64,000 bases of DNA. Origin: Dioscorea cayenensis subsp. rotundata. Its lineage: Eukaryota > Streptophyta > Magnoliopsida > Dioscoreales > Dioscoreaceae. Made by a program: the position numbers and the translations under genes. The stretch is from contig NC_052475.1 of the NCBI RefSeq assembly GCF_009730915.1, positions 29,139,016-29,203,015 of the forward strand, given 5' to 3'. Within the stretch, counting starts at the first letter, position 1. Each line of letters begins with the position of its first letter. Shown here piece after piece: positions 47,267 through 59,775 of this stretch. The notes under the pieces are model-generated. The model did no database searches. It was not told the origin of the DNA and saw only the letters and a program-made list of their open reading frames with translations.

Positions 47267-50052
47267 CTATATGTTTAGTTGGAAGATTGGATTTTTAGCT
47301 ATATATACTGCAGCTTGATTGTCACATTTTAGAGCAATTGGTGTAACATTAGGTACTGTCAATTCATTGAGTAATCTGCTTAACCAAGCCAATTCAGAAC
47401 AAACTCTTCTCATAGATCGATATTCTGCTTCTGCTGAAGATAGTGCAACAACATGTTGCTTCTTTGATTTCCAAGATAAAGGAGAACCTCCAAGTGATAT
47501 GAAATAACCACTCACTGATTGCCTTGTGTTTGGGCAGGAAGCCCAATCAGAATCACAATAAGCCAAGAGTGTATAATCAAATTCTGCATTCAGAAAAATC
47601 CCTTGACTTGGATTTGAACTAATGTATCTGAGAGTGTGAATTGTTGCATCCATATGATTCTGTCTTGGAGAAGCCATGAACTGACTTAGGTATTGTACTG
47701 CAAATCGCTATGTCAAGTCTGGTGTGTATAAGATAATTGAACTTACCAACCAAGCGTCAATACATTGTAGGATCATCAATAGGAGGACTATCATCAATGT
47801 GTAGCTTAATTCCTACTGGTAGTGGACTTGAGAAAGATTTGAGTTTGGCACAATTAAATTCTGCTAGCATATCAACATCATACTTTTGTTGTGTTAATAA
47901 AATTCCATTGGATTGTCTGATAGCTTCAATTCCCAGAAAGTAATGCAGTCTTCCAAGATCTTTAATCTTGAATTGAATATCAAGAAAAATCTTCAAAGAT
48001 TCAATTTTTTCTTCATTTGAGCCGGTAATCAATATATCATCCACATAAAATTGCTAAAAAAACCATCAAATCATCTGTCTTTTTAGTAAACAAAGAATAG
48101 TCATTTTTGGAACTAATGTATCCTCTAGTTCTTAAAGCATCTGAAAGCTTAGAGAACCATTGTCTTTAAGCCTGTTCAGCCCATATAGGGACTTCTGTAA
48201 TTTGCAGACATAACTTGGATTATCTGTAGTTAAATCTTGTGGAACTTTCATATATATATTTCCTCATGTAAATCACCATGTACGAATGCATTATTGACAT
48301 CCAACTGGTATAAAGGCCATTTTTTCTTCACAGCAATAGCAATCAAACATCTGGTTGTTGTGATCTTTACCACAACTGAGAATGTTTCTGTATAGTCTAT
48401 ATCTTCTTTCTGTGTAAAGCCCTTCACAACTAGCCTTGCTTCACATCTTTCTATAGAACCATCTACTCTGTATTTAGTTTTATACACCCACCTGCAGCCA
48501 ATTGGTTTCTTTCCTTTGGGCAGCTTCATCAAATCCCAGGTGTTATTAATTTTCAAGGCCTCCAACTCTTTATTCATGGCTTCTTGCCAAATTGGTAGAA
48601 GAACTGCTTCTTCATATGAATTTGGTTCTTGTAATTTAGTAATATTAGTGTGCAATTTCTGGCTATTAGAATTCAGGACATTGAAACAAAAATGTTGAGG
48701 GATCGGCAAAAAATTTGTAAGAGTGTGTGGGCAGTGCAGAGATGAAGTATTTGAAACATCTGAATTGACATTATTACAGATATAATATTGTAAATATGCA
48801 GGTTTAGAATGAACTCTAGTAGTTCTTCTTTGTGTGGGGAAATTGGTAATAGGATGTGGAGAAGATGATTGTACTGGATTTTGCTGTTGAGTTGGAGTTG
48901 CATTTGTTGAAATAGAAATATCATGAGATAAATGCTGTTCAGTAAGAGGAAAAATTGAATTTGTATTTGTATCTAGTATGGGCAATGGTAAAACTGATTT
49001 TTCTGTTTCAGAATTTTGATGAAAAGGAAAAACTGATTCCTGAAAAGTTACATTTCTAGAAATGTGTGTTTGAAGAAATTTAAGATCTAAAACTAAATAT
49101 CCTTTCTTACCATATGAGTTTCCTATAAAAATACGAAAAATAGCTCTAGGTTGAAATTTATCTAAAGGTTTGTTTATAGAAGACATATAGCACAAGCATC
49201 CAAAACTTTTCAAGTGTGTATAATCTGGTTTTGTCCCAAATAATATTTCATAAGGTGTTTTATTATGTAAGACTTTAGAAGGTATTCTATTAATCAAATA
49301 GGTGGCTATTAATACACATTCTTCCCAATATTTCAAAGGTAATTTTGACTGAAATAAAAGAGCTATGGAAGTTTCTAACAAATGCTTATGCTTTCTTTCT
49401 ACAACCCCATTTTGTTGTGGGGTATATGAACATGTTGTTTGGTGAATTATGCCTTTCTCTGCAAAAAAATGTTTGCCTTCTAGACTAGAACCTAGTTCAT
49501 AAGCATTATCTAATCTAACAACCTTAATTTTCATTCCAAATTGAGTTTCTACCATATGAACAAAAGCTTTTAAAATTGACAAGGCATTCCCTTTTGTACT
49601 CAATAGAGTCCAAGTTGCTCTACTAAAGTCATCAACTATGGTTAAAAATATTTATATCCTTGATGAGTTTGTTTATGATAAGGTCCCCAAACGTCCACAT
49701 GTATTAAATCAAAAATTGAATTGGTATGAATTTGACTATGGGGAAAAGGTTTTCTATGTTGTCTAGCTTGAGGACAAATATTACAGGAATCAAGAGTACT
49801 CTTTTCATCATTACAATTAACAAGAGATAAATATCGAAGTTTGTAGAAAGGTAAATGGCCAAGTCTATTGTGCCAAGTTATTACAGAAATTTTCAAATGT
49901 GCGGTAAAAGAAATACAATCCTTATGTTCAAAAATTGCAGTGAATTTAAGAGGAACATGAGCTTGTTTAGAAGAATGAAGCAAATACAATCCCTTGTGAA
50001 GTTTACCAAGAACACATGGCATCTTCACTTTGAAGGGTCTGCATAAAAGCAA
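47267..50052 (-). pseudogene. Copia pol remnant (integrase, reverse transcriptase, RNase H)
   Basis: On the minus strand: the integrase zinc region WHNRLGHLPFYKL...CNICPQ (from 49940), catalytic HVDVWGP, RLDNAYELG and QQNGVVERKHKHLLE, then reverse transcriptase AMNKELEALKINNTW, GCRWVYKTKY, AIAVKKKWPLYQLDVNNAF, and the active site YVDDILITGS at about 48045. RNase H follows with YCDSDWASCPNTRQSVSGY and SSAEAEYRSM, then DNQAAVYIAKNPIF. The frame breaks near 49640, at a TA-repeat slip near 48250, at a T run before YVDD, near 47700-47760, and by a small deletion after NPIF. Not functional as written. Confidence 0.9.
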
Positions 50053-50392
50053 ACATTTGATGTAAAAAAATAATTTTTACCTTTGCTTTTTGTTGAGTAA
50101 GTTTACTCACATTTAGAAGGTTGTAACAAAAAACTAGGAACAAAAAAAGAACATTCTCTAGTTTAAAAATTGGAAGCAATTTGGGATACGTGCCAATGTG
50201 GGGAAAACAACTACTTTGTGTCCGATGGTAAGAAGATATTAAAAGGTTTTAGAATAGGTGAAATGGTTTGAAAATAATTTCGGTCATGGCAAATATGGTC
50301 ATTGGCTCCACTGTCTCAAATCCAAAAATGATTTGAGAAATCTTGCTCACTAATATTACTAAAAACAAAGGAATTATACAAAGAATTAGTTA

Positions 50393-51498
50393 TCAACTTA
50401 TCATAGCAGCAAAATTTGCAGAGCCTGTTAACTGAATACTGGACTCCCCTTCATTTTGATGATTCAAGAATTTGAGAAACTTTGTATACAAGTCTTTTGT
50501 CAAGTCAGGAACCTGAGCAGTGTTCTGAATTCCGTCTGTAACATTTCCTTCTTGCATTTCTCCTTGCACCTGTGCCACAAATTTCCTATCTTTTGTACTT
50601 TTATAGCCTCCTGGAAACCCATGCAATTTATAGCATCTTTCCTTCAAATGTCATGGCTTTTGCAGTAATCACAGAACATATTGCTCCTTTTATTATCACC
50701 TCTCCCTCTTTGAAAAGAGATACCTCCTCTTTGAGAATTACTATGCCCAACATTCATAGAAACAAAATTAGCTATCGAATGAGAATTGGAATAAACTTCC
50801 CTTTGCTTTTCTTCTTGCATCATAATTGAATAAGCTTGATCTACAGATGGTAAAGGCTTCATCGTCAGTATATTACCCCTAATGGAAGTATATTGCTCAT
50901 TCAAACCCATCAGAAATTGCATCGATTTCTGTTCTTCATCAGTCTTTGTCACAGTTACAATTGATCCACAAGTTGAACAGATAGGAGTTGCTCTCAGAGA
51001 TTGGATCCTATCCCAAAGTCGTTTAATCTTTGTGTGATAGGTTGAAACACTGCTTGCACCCTGAGATATTTGTGACAATTGCTTCTGAATCTCATACACT
51101 TCTGCCCTATTAGTCTGTCCAAATCTTTGTTCTAATTCAGCCCAAATCTGAACAGCTGAATTACAATACAAAACACTTTCAGATATCTCATTTGCTAAAG
51201 AATTCAGCAACCAAGATATTACCATACTATTGCATCTTTCCCAATGATATAGATTAGGAGATCCTTCATCTTGTTTCACACAAGAACCATCAACAAAACC
51301 TAACTTATTCTTTGCTGAAAGAGCAATCATCATGGCCCTCTTCCAAGAACCAAAACTAGGAACATATCCAAATCCTTTGAAAACTTGTAACACAAGAAAA
51401 GCAATAGGACTTTCAGAAACATTCAAGTATAGAGGACTAGTTACATCACTAATGGCAGAACTTCTAGTTGCTAGGTTTTCTTGGTCCAAACCAGCCAT
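50393..51498 (-). pseudogene. Copia gag remnant
   Basis: From about MAGLDQENL (51498) the minus strand encodes a copia-type gag: PLYLNVSESP, SWKRAMMIALSAKNKLGFVDG, WERCNSMVISWLLNSL, VQIWAELEQRFGQTN, a linker, and a zinc knuckle of CX2CX4HX4C form (CDYCKS...H...CYKLHGFP) that spans a frameshift at about 50645. The rest (GGYKSTKDRKF...) leads towards the protease region, which I cannot resolve (50060-50390). Confidence 0.85.
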
Positions 51499-51775
51499 TA
51501 CTCCAAGAAATAATGGCAAGAAATCCAAGAAAACAACACAAATGCAAACTAGAAAACAAATTCAAAAACTGAAAATGAATTATCTTGAAGAAATCACCTT
51601 AACCTTTCTCTGATACCATGTTTGATCTTCAAAGGAACATCAATTAATCCATGGATGAATGGAAGAGAAGGAAGTGAAGAAGAGCTCATAGTTAGAGAGA
51701 AAATGGAACTCATTCATTCATTGAATTGAATTGAATTATTACAGCTGTATATATAAAAAGCATTGTAACTAACTT

Positions 51776-52775
51776 NNNNNNNNNNNNNNNNNNNNNNNNN
51801 NNNNNNNNNNNNNNNNNNNNNNNNNNNNNNNNNNNNNNNNNNNNNNNNNNNNNNNNNNNNNNNNNNNNNNNNNNNNNNNNNNNNNNNNNNNNNNNNNNNN
51901 NNNNNNNNNNNNNNNNNNNNNNNNNNNNNNNNNNNNNNNNNNNNNNNNNNNNNNNNNNNNNNNNNNNNNNNNNNNNNNNNNNNNNNNNNNNNNNNNNNNN
52001 NNNNNNNNNNNNNNNNNNNNNNNNNNNNNNNNNNNNNNNNNNNNNNNNNNNNNNNNNNNNNNNNNNNNNNNNNNNNNNNNNNNNNNNNNNNNNNNNNNNN
52101 NNNNNNNNNNNNNNNNNNNNNNNNNNNNNNNNNNNNNNNNNNNNNNNNNNNNNNNNNNNNNNNNNNNNNNNNNNNNNNNNNNNNNNNNNNNNNNNNNNNN
52201 NNNNNNNNNNNNNNNNNNNNNNNNNNNNNNNNNNNNNNNNNNNNNNNNNNNNNNNNNNNNNNNNNNNNNNNNNNNNNNNNNNNNNNNNNNNNNNNNNNNN
52301 NNNNNNNNNNNNNNNNNNNNNNNNNNNNNNNNNNNNNNNNNNNNNNNNNNNNNNNNNNNNNNNNNNNNNNNNNNNNNNNNNNNNNNNNNNNNNNNNNNNN
52401 NNNNNNNNNNNNNNNNNNNNNNNNNNNNNNNNNNNNNNNNNNNNNNNNNNNNNNNNNNNNNNNNNNNNNNNNNNNNNNNNNNNNNNNNNNNNNNNNNNNN
52501 NNNNNNNNNNNNNNNNNNNNNNNNNNNNNNNNNNNNNNNNNNNNNNNNNNNNNNNNNNNNNNNNNNNNNNNNNNNNNNNNNNNNNNNNNNNNNNNNNNNN
52601 NNNNNNNNNNNNNNNNNNNNNNNNNNNNNNNNNNNNNNNNNNNNNNNNNNNNNNNNNNNNNNNNNNNNNNNNNNNNNNNNNNNNNNNNNNNNNNNNNNNN
52701 NNNNNNNNNNNNNNNNNNNNNNNNNNNNNNNNNNNNNNNNNNNNNNNNNNNNNNNNNNNNNNNNNNNNNNNNNNN
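51776..52775. other. Assembly gap (N)
   Basis: A 1000-base run of N, probably a placeholder of nominal length. It hides the end of the copia 5' LTR, the true PPR 3' end or its duplication, and one border of the second MULE. The open frame that crosses it is an artefact. Confidence 0.97.
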
Positions 52776-52979
52776 TAGTTTTAAATTTTTTTTGCTCCTC
52801 TTTTTCTCAAACAAAGTTTAGAAGGCTCATATCTTGTTCTTCTTGTTCTTGTTCTTGTTCTTGTTCTTCTTTTCTTCTTCTTCTTCTTCTTTACGTTCTC
52901 ATTTGGTGTATTGATTTTAGCTCTTGGATTAAATTATGGAGTTTTGTGCTATTCTTGAATCTGTGGGGAGGAGAGGTGC

Positions 52980-53600
52980 TAATGTTCCGCGTGACTTCTT
53001 GGGAATCGGTGTTAGGTGAAATATGTGGCGATGGGGTCTCGATATTTCCGTGTCGGGGTGAAGTTTATCGCGATGGGCCAGGTATGTCTCATATATAAAG
53101 CGAGGAAGCTTGAAGTAGCGTGGCCACAGTGGCTCCATCTTCAAATATTACATTGTTGATCTTGTTGTTGGGGCGGATGATGTGGCATCGTATCCTCTCG
53201 GCGAGTTCTTCAATTCTTAGTTTATCTCGTTATGTTATAGTTGAAAGTTAATTATTGTTTATTATCATATCATTTTGTTACATTTATCAAGTTTCTAAAC
53301 ACTATTGTCTCCGATTAACTAACATTATTAACTTTTGTTTTAACGTTTAAGATTTATGTTTATCGTTTAAAATTTTTGTGTCCGTTTAATATTGATGTTG
53401 GTTTTAAACTAAAGTGTTGAGGCAAAATACGGTAACCATTTACATCATGGCGAGCAGGGTGTGGCAGTGCCTTCCTTCTCATCAGGTCAAGGCGAAGTGT
53501 TGTCGTTGGATATTAGACGATGTTTTGAAGGCGTTGAACATTTGACAGCTTAAATTTTCGATCAAAAGATTTTGACTTCAATTCTTGGCGAGACACAGGG
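52980..53600 (+). pseudogene. MULE transposase 5' remnant of copy 2
   Basis: GATGGGGTCTCGATATTTCC (about 53030) and the following 150 bp match the minus strand of 28400-28200. TGTTGTCGTTGGATATT near 53499 matches the minus strand of 27853. The catalytic region that lies beyond this in copy 1 is absent, so the transposase is deleted internally. Confidence 0.6.
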
Positions 53601-54479
53601 TGTTGTGGGCTTGACTTGAAAAATGGCGTATAAAGGAAGCTATATTCCCATGCTGAGACGATGACGGGCCGATGGATGAAAATCGTGAGCTGCGTTTGCG
53701 ACCGCTATGAAGGAAAGCGACTGGGTGTCTAGGCGAAGAGGATCGAGTCGTAGCGTCGGTCCATAAGTTGCGATTAGCCATTACCACGTTTGGTCGCGTG
53801 AGGATCGTGGAAAGATCACCATTAGCAAACTAGGCGTTGTTAATATTATTATTGTTTAAATATTGAACTTTATATTTAAATATATCTCTTCGTTTAAATA
53901 TTTTATTCTCACATTTCTTATTTTTTTATCGTTTAAAATAAATTTGTATCCGCTTAATATCTGACGGGATGGTGCTAGCGGTTCCAGCGTAGTAATACTG
54001 CCTTTCGGTTCCCAGTTTTCCATCCGTGCATAAAATCGAACATTACATTAAGGATATTTTAAGCGATATTAAGTATATTTTTGTTGTAATTACATTGATA
54101 TTATTAAATAATAAGGATATTTAGCGAAGAAATATTAATTTAAAGCAGAAACAAACAACGAGAGAAAGCAAAAGTTAAGGCGAAGTTATCATTCTCTGAT
54201 TAAAATGAATGTTGATATTAGCCGATAATGAAAATGAAAATAAGCGAACCCTACCGATAATGTACCCTGCGGACTACAATATCATCCAACAAAACGAGAA
54301 CCTCAAGCAACAGAATGAATTTAATTGAATTTAGATACATGTACATTTACATTAATAAAATTTATCGTGTTCTTGGGAATGTTAATTTAAACTCGGTTTA
54401 CATTTGAAACTATTACACCTATCTGATACTATGACCCAGCTGCGTACACTCCCCTCCGGATTCGTTTTACGATTAAAGC

Positions 54480-57400
54480 GGAGTTTAAACAATTACATTG
54501 ATATTTACACAATGAACTATATACTTAAACAATTGAAAGTGTATGTTAAACAATGAATCTGGATTATTAAAGAAAGAATCGTGTATACAAATATAGAAAG
54601 AATGACTAAGAACCAACACTGGTCCCCTCTGGGCGTGATCTGCATTGCCTCCCTCCCTAAGTATCACGGAAACATACATGTCGCGAGATAGGGGCGTCGG
54701 TCTGCAGTAGCATCTCTCGGCGTGATGGCGCTCGATAAACCGCATGGCGTAAGGCCCACGCGATCGACACTTCCTTTTTACGTACGTGGGGCCCGATTAT
54801 GCCGTGAACAAGCGTGCCTGGTGCTTGACTACCGCTTCCAACTCCATGTCGATACGGTCGAATAGGTTCCTGTCGAGATATACAAGTTCGTATTAGAATG
54901 CGATTATTTACGAACACTATTACACAAACACAAATTATTAAAGCACCCATTTTAAGCGCGTTTTTTATTCGTGATTACTTTGGCGTGAGAATAATACTGT
55001 ATTCTTGTTTTCATTGTCAGGGCACGACGTGGAAGTGGCCACTCCATAATTATCGGAGGATGACGATGTCCACTTCAATGCAGAGTTGCTGGCAGTATCT
55101 CAATCATAGCCGTCGATGGATTATGCGTCGATAGCCTGGCACTAGACAAGGCCGTTGGCCGTGTGATGGAGCGCGCCTCTTATAGCGATATGGCACTACG
55201 CTCGTGCGTCTTTTTGCAGAGATCAGTCTGAATCGTCCAATGCATCGCTGCATCAGTCTCCTTCCCTCGACAAGTCGAATAGATTGGCGGGTGGTCTTGA
55301 CAGTCGTTCTTCCACCGCAGCGGTCTTTCGTGGTTGAGCGGAACAAAGACGTGTAAACAATGTTGTAAGTATAAAATTAAGCGTTAAAGTATAAACTTTA
55401 AATTCTATATTGAATGTTTTAGCGGTAGCGGTAATATTTAAAGGGTATCACTTATAAGTTAAATGTTGCTCTGTAAATTTTAACGTTAACGCTCCTACTT
55501 AAATGGTAACTAAAGCAGTTTAAACAATATCATAAAACTTCAAACCTACTTGTCCATGGGCGGTTGAGGAAGATATAATCTTCGTACTAATGGCGCGATT
55601 GGCGGCGTATTTTTCTTGAATGAAGACTTTCGATTCTTCTACTTTATTGGCTTCCTTTAATGGGAACACGGCGGCGACATCCAACGGGAACTTCCTTACC
55701 CTTCTTCTTGTTCTTGTGGGATTGTATGCGCCTTGATGCGACGCGGTACCGTTAGTTCCATAGTAATTCCACTCGTTGAGGATAGACTGGCGTCTCTAAC
55801 CATGAGTTTCAGCGGCGGCGACATCAATGGGAACTAGCGTTGTCGGTTGTTCTTCTTCATGGTTCCGTGTCCACGATGCGCCTTGTCGGCGTCGGATTCC
55901 ACCGTATGCGCGTGGTCAACAACAGAGTCGACGATCTTTTCCACCATGCAAACTCAGCGCCATCTTGATCTCCTCCGCGTGATGGGCATGTCATCAGCGT
56001 TAACAACATCGGCCAGCCGATGAAATTGCTGCTGCGGTAGTCTTTATTATTTCATCGTCGGTAAGCAGCGGGTGGAGGCGGAGGCGTTATTGTTTCCTCT
56101 TTTTGCAAGCTTCTTGAATGAGGCCGTCTTTGAAGGGCCGCCCCGATGATGTCCTCGTCGTCGAACTCAAGCGGCGATATCCGTCCGGAGTGCTTCATTT
56201 GTTTGAAGGAAGGCGCGATCGTTGTGGTATGACCGGCCTTCCGATACCTCCGCTGGCGACAAGCCGAGGAACTCGGTCATCAAAAATGCGGCTCAGAGTT
56301 GCGGTACGACATCTCGCCTAGTCGTGGAGGGGCGCACGTTCGGGGGCGACGCGGTCGAAGCGCGGTCGGGCGGGGGGGTGGGGAGGGCTTCTCGGCCTCG
56401 CGAATACGTTTTAGCACAGCGCGGAGGCAGTGGTAGCCATGAGAGAGGTTGCCCTCTCATCTTGTCTTTGAGCCCAAGCGGTTGAAGACAATAGCATCGA
56501 GGCAGTTTGCCGAACAAATACTATCCATCGACATTGTCGAGACCATTTCGGAAACTAGCTAAAGCAGTGATAACAAGCAGAATTATTTAGTTTAAGCAAT
56601 TAAAACATATTTACGCATGTAACTTCATTATGTTTAAGCGTTATAACCTATTGTGTTAAGCATTTAAACAAACAAATTAAACATTAAACTGCAAAAGTTT
56701 AAGCGGTAGTTGAACTAAAGTTAAGCGGTAAGTTATAATGTTAAGCGATAGATGAATAAAGTTAAGCGGTAATGTAATATGGTTAGCGTTAGTATCTCTG
56801 AGGTTAAACAAAATATTTTTGAATTATTACCTCTTTTTCGCGAGAGATGACAAACTACGTCTCTATAGATGCAACTTGCTTCAGTAGAAATGTACCGCGC
56901 TTGCGATGTCCTTGGGATCTGCGAAGCGGACTTTCTTTCAGGTTCCGAGTCGGCTAAATAAACGGATGTTAAAGGCGCTACGGAGTGCGACTAGCGCTTA
57001 ACATACCGAGCGGTGGTGCTTGCTTCCAGCAGCATCTAGAGTGCGCTCGGGTGGCGGCAGCGTGCCATGTCCTCCATGCAAGCCGCTTGTGCGTCGCTTT
57101 GCGCCCGTGCGTAGCGCCCGTTCGCAGATAGATCCTGCAGCGCAATCGGCGAGTCCAGTTTAGGAACGGCCGGGCGAGGTATTTGGGAAAGGATTGTGCG
57201 GGAGACACGCGTGATAGTTGGCAAAATTCTCCTCTTCTCCCTACACAATCCAGCCCAGGTTGCTGACAGGTGCTCCGATGGAGTCTCACCGTGTCTCTCG
57301 ATCAGTCTTCGATAAATACTGCTCTCTTAGTGGCGTGTTTTCTTCTTACGACACATTGTCTCCCCAGCAGCCAGACCGAAAGCGAGTGCCGCATCTTGAG

Positions 57401-58380
57401 GCTGAGTAGTGGCTACTTTCGAATCCAGAATTTATTGAGTGCGGTTCATCGTAGCCTACGCAGCGAGAGAGTGCGAAGGGCGCTCTTGGTATACTGACTC
57501 CAACTCGATCATCTTGTGAGAAACGGTGTCGCCGGACCGATCTCGAGTGTCGAGGATCATGTGAACTTTCAGATTCGACCCGCGGTCTCCACTCTCTAGG
57601 TGTCGTCAAGTAGCGTCGGCCGTTAACTGGATATTTGACCGCCCGTAGCAAATCCTGGCGCTATGACAATAACGCGACACATTGTTAAGCGGGAAATGCA
57701 ATTTGTTAAAGCGGTAAACACTCGGGTTCTTGAAACAACGATTATCATAAGTAGTGGCCAGTATACTATTAAGCAGGAGATACAGGCAATTAAGCGGGCG
57801 AACTAACAAGCGGTAAAGCTGCGTTGTTTTAAGCGGAGACCTCGTTTTACTGTTATGACAGTATCAAGCCGAAGAGGAAGTAGCGTGAGATTATAAAACA
57901 TTACACAGCTTACGCACAAACAATCGGAGAGACCATTTTGCGGGTACGTGATACGTGAGCGAAAATGTAAAACCAAAACACCCTACGAGGACGTCTCCTG
58001 CCGGAACTAACAAAACCCGACCGTTAATCCCACACGAAAGCTTGACGATGTCTTCGCAGCATACAAAATCGCTGAACCAAAGCAGAAAAATGTCTCTTCC
58101 AAAGTATGCAGAATAGTTAACAAAAGCATAGTGAATACCTGAGACGCAGAGTAATGGCGATAGAGATAACTTGCGCGGGACTACTTCTTGAGGCAGCGAT
58201 TGGAAAGAGGAAAGAGTCGTGATTGGGAAGAGAAAGAAGGCCAGCAGCCGAGTTGGTGCAGGTCACATGAGTTGAGGAAGAAGACCAAGCGGTGTAATGC
58301 CTGACCCACCCACTTTCTCTGCACGCGCCGAAATGGGTGCGGCCACATTTCCGTGCATGAGGGCATTTACGATCCATAAA
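54480..58380 (-). pseudogene. Ulp1-type gene remnant of copy 2
   Basis: On the minus strand, GRYARAQSDAQ...MEDMARC (about 57130-57040) matches the block after YVDDLP in copy 1. A later block (about 54770-54660) has GSVD, MRFIERHHAE and RDMYVSV, matching the QGSVDCAV...MRFIERF block of copy 1; here the codon at the catalytic Cys reads CGC (Arg) in the best frame. Frames break many times. No functional product expected. Confidence 0.6.
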
Positions 58381-58624
58381 ATTTTAAATACACTCGCGTT
58401 TTAATGCCGTTACGTGACTGTTTCAAAATCGTGGAGTTGAAAAGGAAGTTTGGGTGTCCGAAACTATAGAGTTTGTTTGTGATTCTGTGGCGAAAGTTGT
58501 AGGGTTTTGGCGATTTCCACTTTTTAATAAAAAGCCATGAGATATATATATTCTTTCGGTTTCTTAGTAGTCAAATAGATATGTATTTATAACGGTATAT
58601 TTGATAAACGGCTGCTACCCTACT

Positions 58625-58660
58625 TTATATGAATTATTATTATTATTATTATTATTATTT
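58625..58660. repeat. (ATT)n microsatellite
   Basis: A run of about ten ATT/TTA units just outside the second MULE. Confidence 0.9.
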
Positions 58661-58901
58661 CAATTATATATAAAAATTATTTTGGAATTCCCTCGGCCTT
58701 GATTAGAAATGAATGTCGACGAATATCTTTCTAATAACTTTTTCAACTCATAAGAAGACCCTAAAATTCAAACTTTGGCTTTTCTTTACATTATTTAAAA
58801 TTAAAATCTTTAGTAATTTGGTACGACAACATTTTATCCTAGATAATTTCCTTTTTACAGATGCTATAAACTTTACCAACTTCTCGACATATATGTTTTA
58901 T

Positions 58902-59775
58902 CAAGGTTTGTCGAGACCCGGACACGCTTGCCGGTTCAATAGGAGAAAACCGAGAGCAAAGCCGTGATATGGTAGGCAGATCGCTTGGGTGACGGGTAGT
59001 ACCGGGTGACCGAGGCGGTTCAGCAGGGAGCAGGTTGGCCGGCCGAGTCAATCGGGCTCACATGATATTTAATCACGTTATTTAATAATTTATTATTATT
59101 TCTGCGTCATCGCGAAAATCGTGTATATTTATTAATATTAATTTATAATTTATAATCAATAAATAAATTACAATATATATATATCTCATAAACATACCAA
59201 CATTAACTTTAAAAATAAAAATATATTAATGTGTTGTATAAATACTTTCTAAAAATTTAATTTATTAAGAAAGAGTAGAAACAATAAAATGGTGTAATTT
59301 TTATTATAAAAATATAAAATTAAAGTATTCTAATTAAATAAAAAATATAAGAAAATTTAAAACAAAATAAAACTCAATTGAGATATAAGAATTAGTGAAT
59401 TAGATTTCTTATTTATTTTAACAAAATCAACCAATAAACAAATAAATAAATAAATAACATCGAGAGAAGTTCGATAATTATATATTAATATATTAAATTT
59501 GTAAATATTTAAAAAATGTAAAAATAAATGACATAATTAGAAAACTCTACTGTATATAAGGTCATTTATCAATTTAAATATCGAAATTTGAGGTAGGTTT
59601 TTATAATAATATAATTATGGGTTAATAATATTATATTTGCTTATTATTAATTATTATAATATATATATTTAATTATTGACCCTGATTCAGCCGCGGTTCA
59701 CAGATCCGAACCCAGTGACCCGACCCTGAAACCTGGCCAGGAGTCGGGTGTCCGACCGTCGGCTTGACAACCTTG
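58902..59775. mobile_element. hAT-like element with GC-rich ends
   Basis: Ends CAAGGTTTGTCGAGACC and, inverted, CAAGGTTGTCAAGCCG; both ends are GC-rich (GGTCGGGTCACT-type words) around an AT-rich core. Flanking 8-mers TGTTTTAT and TGTTTTGC agree at six positions, suggesting an old 8-bp duplication. Confidence 0.6.

Larger units (their letters stand above)
46816..51775 (-). mobile_element. Ty1/copia retrotransposon inserted at the end of the PPR gene
   Basis: The left (3') LTR is 46816-47083, TG...CA, followed inward by the C-rich complement of the polypurine tract (47084-47090). The right (5') LTR starts at 51619, just after the primer site read on minus as TGGTATCAGAG (51608-51618), and runs into the N gap. 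The LTRs differ by a few substitutions and small indels. Gag and pol lie on the minus strand in the order gag, protease region, integrase, reverse transcriptase, RNase H, the copia order. Several frameshifts make it non-autonomous. AAGAT before 46816 is the candidate target duplication; its mate would be in the gap. Confidence 0.92.
52776..58530. mobile_element. Decayed Ulp1-carrying Mutator-like element, copy 2 (inverted)
   Basis: The right end, read on minus, starts AAAAAGTGGAAATCGCC at about 58527 and matches the left end of the first MULE (21116), followed by AAATGCCCT as there. Its gene order is the mirror image: transposase-end sequence on + at the left, Ulp1-type gene on - at the right. 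The left border lies at or in the gap. CG-rich coding relics alternate with AT-rich motif arrays, as in copy 1. GTTCTT repeats lie at 52838-52890. Confidence 0.75.

Noticed and set aside
51714..52814. A 366-residue open frame on the minus strand
   Set aside because: It consists almost wholly of N from the assembly gap and has no information.
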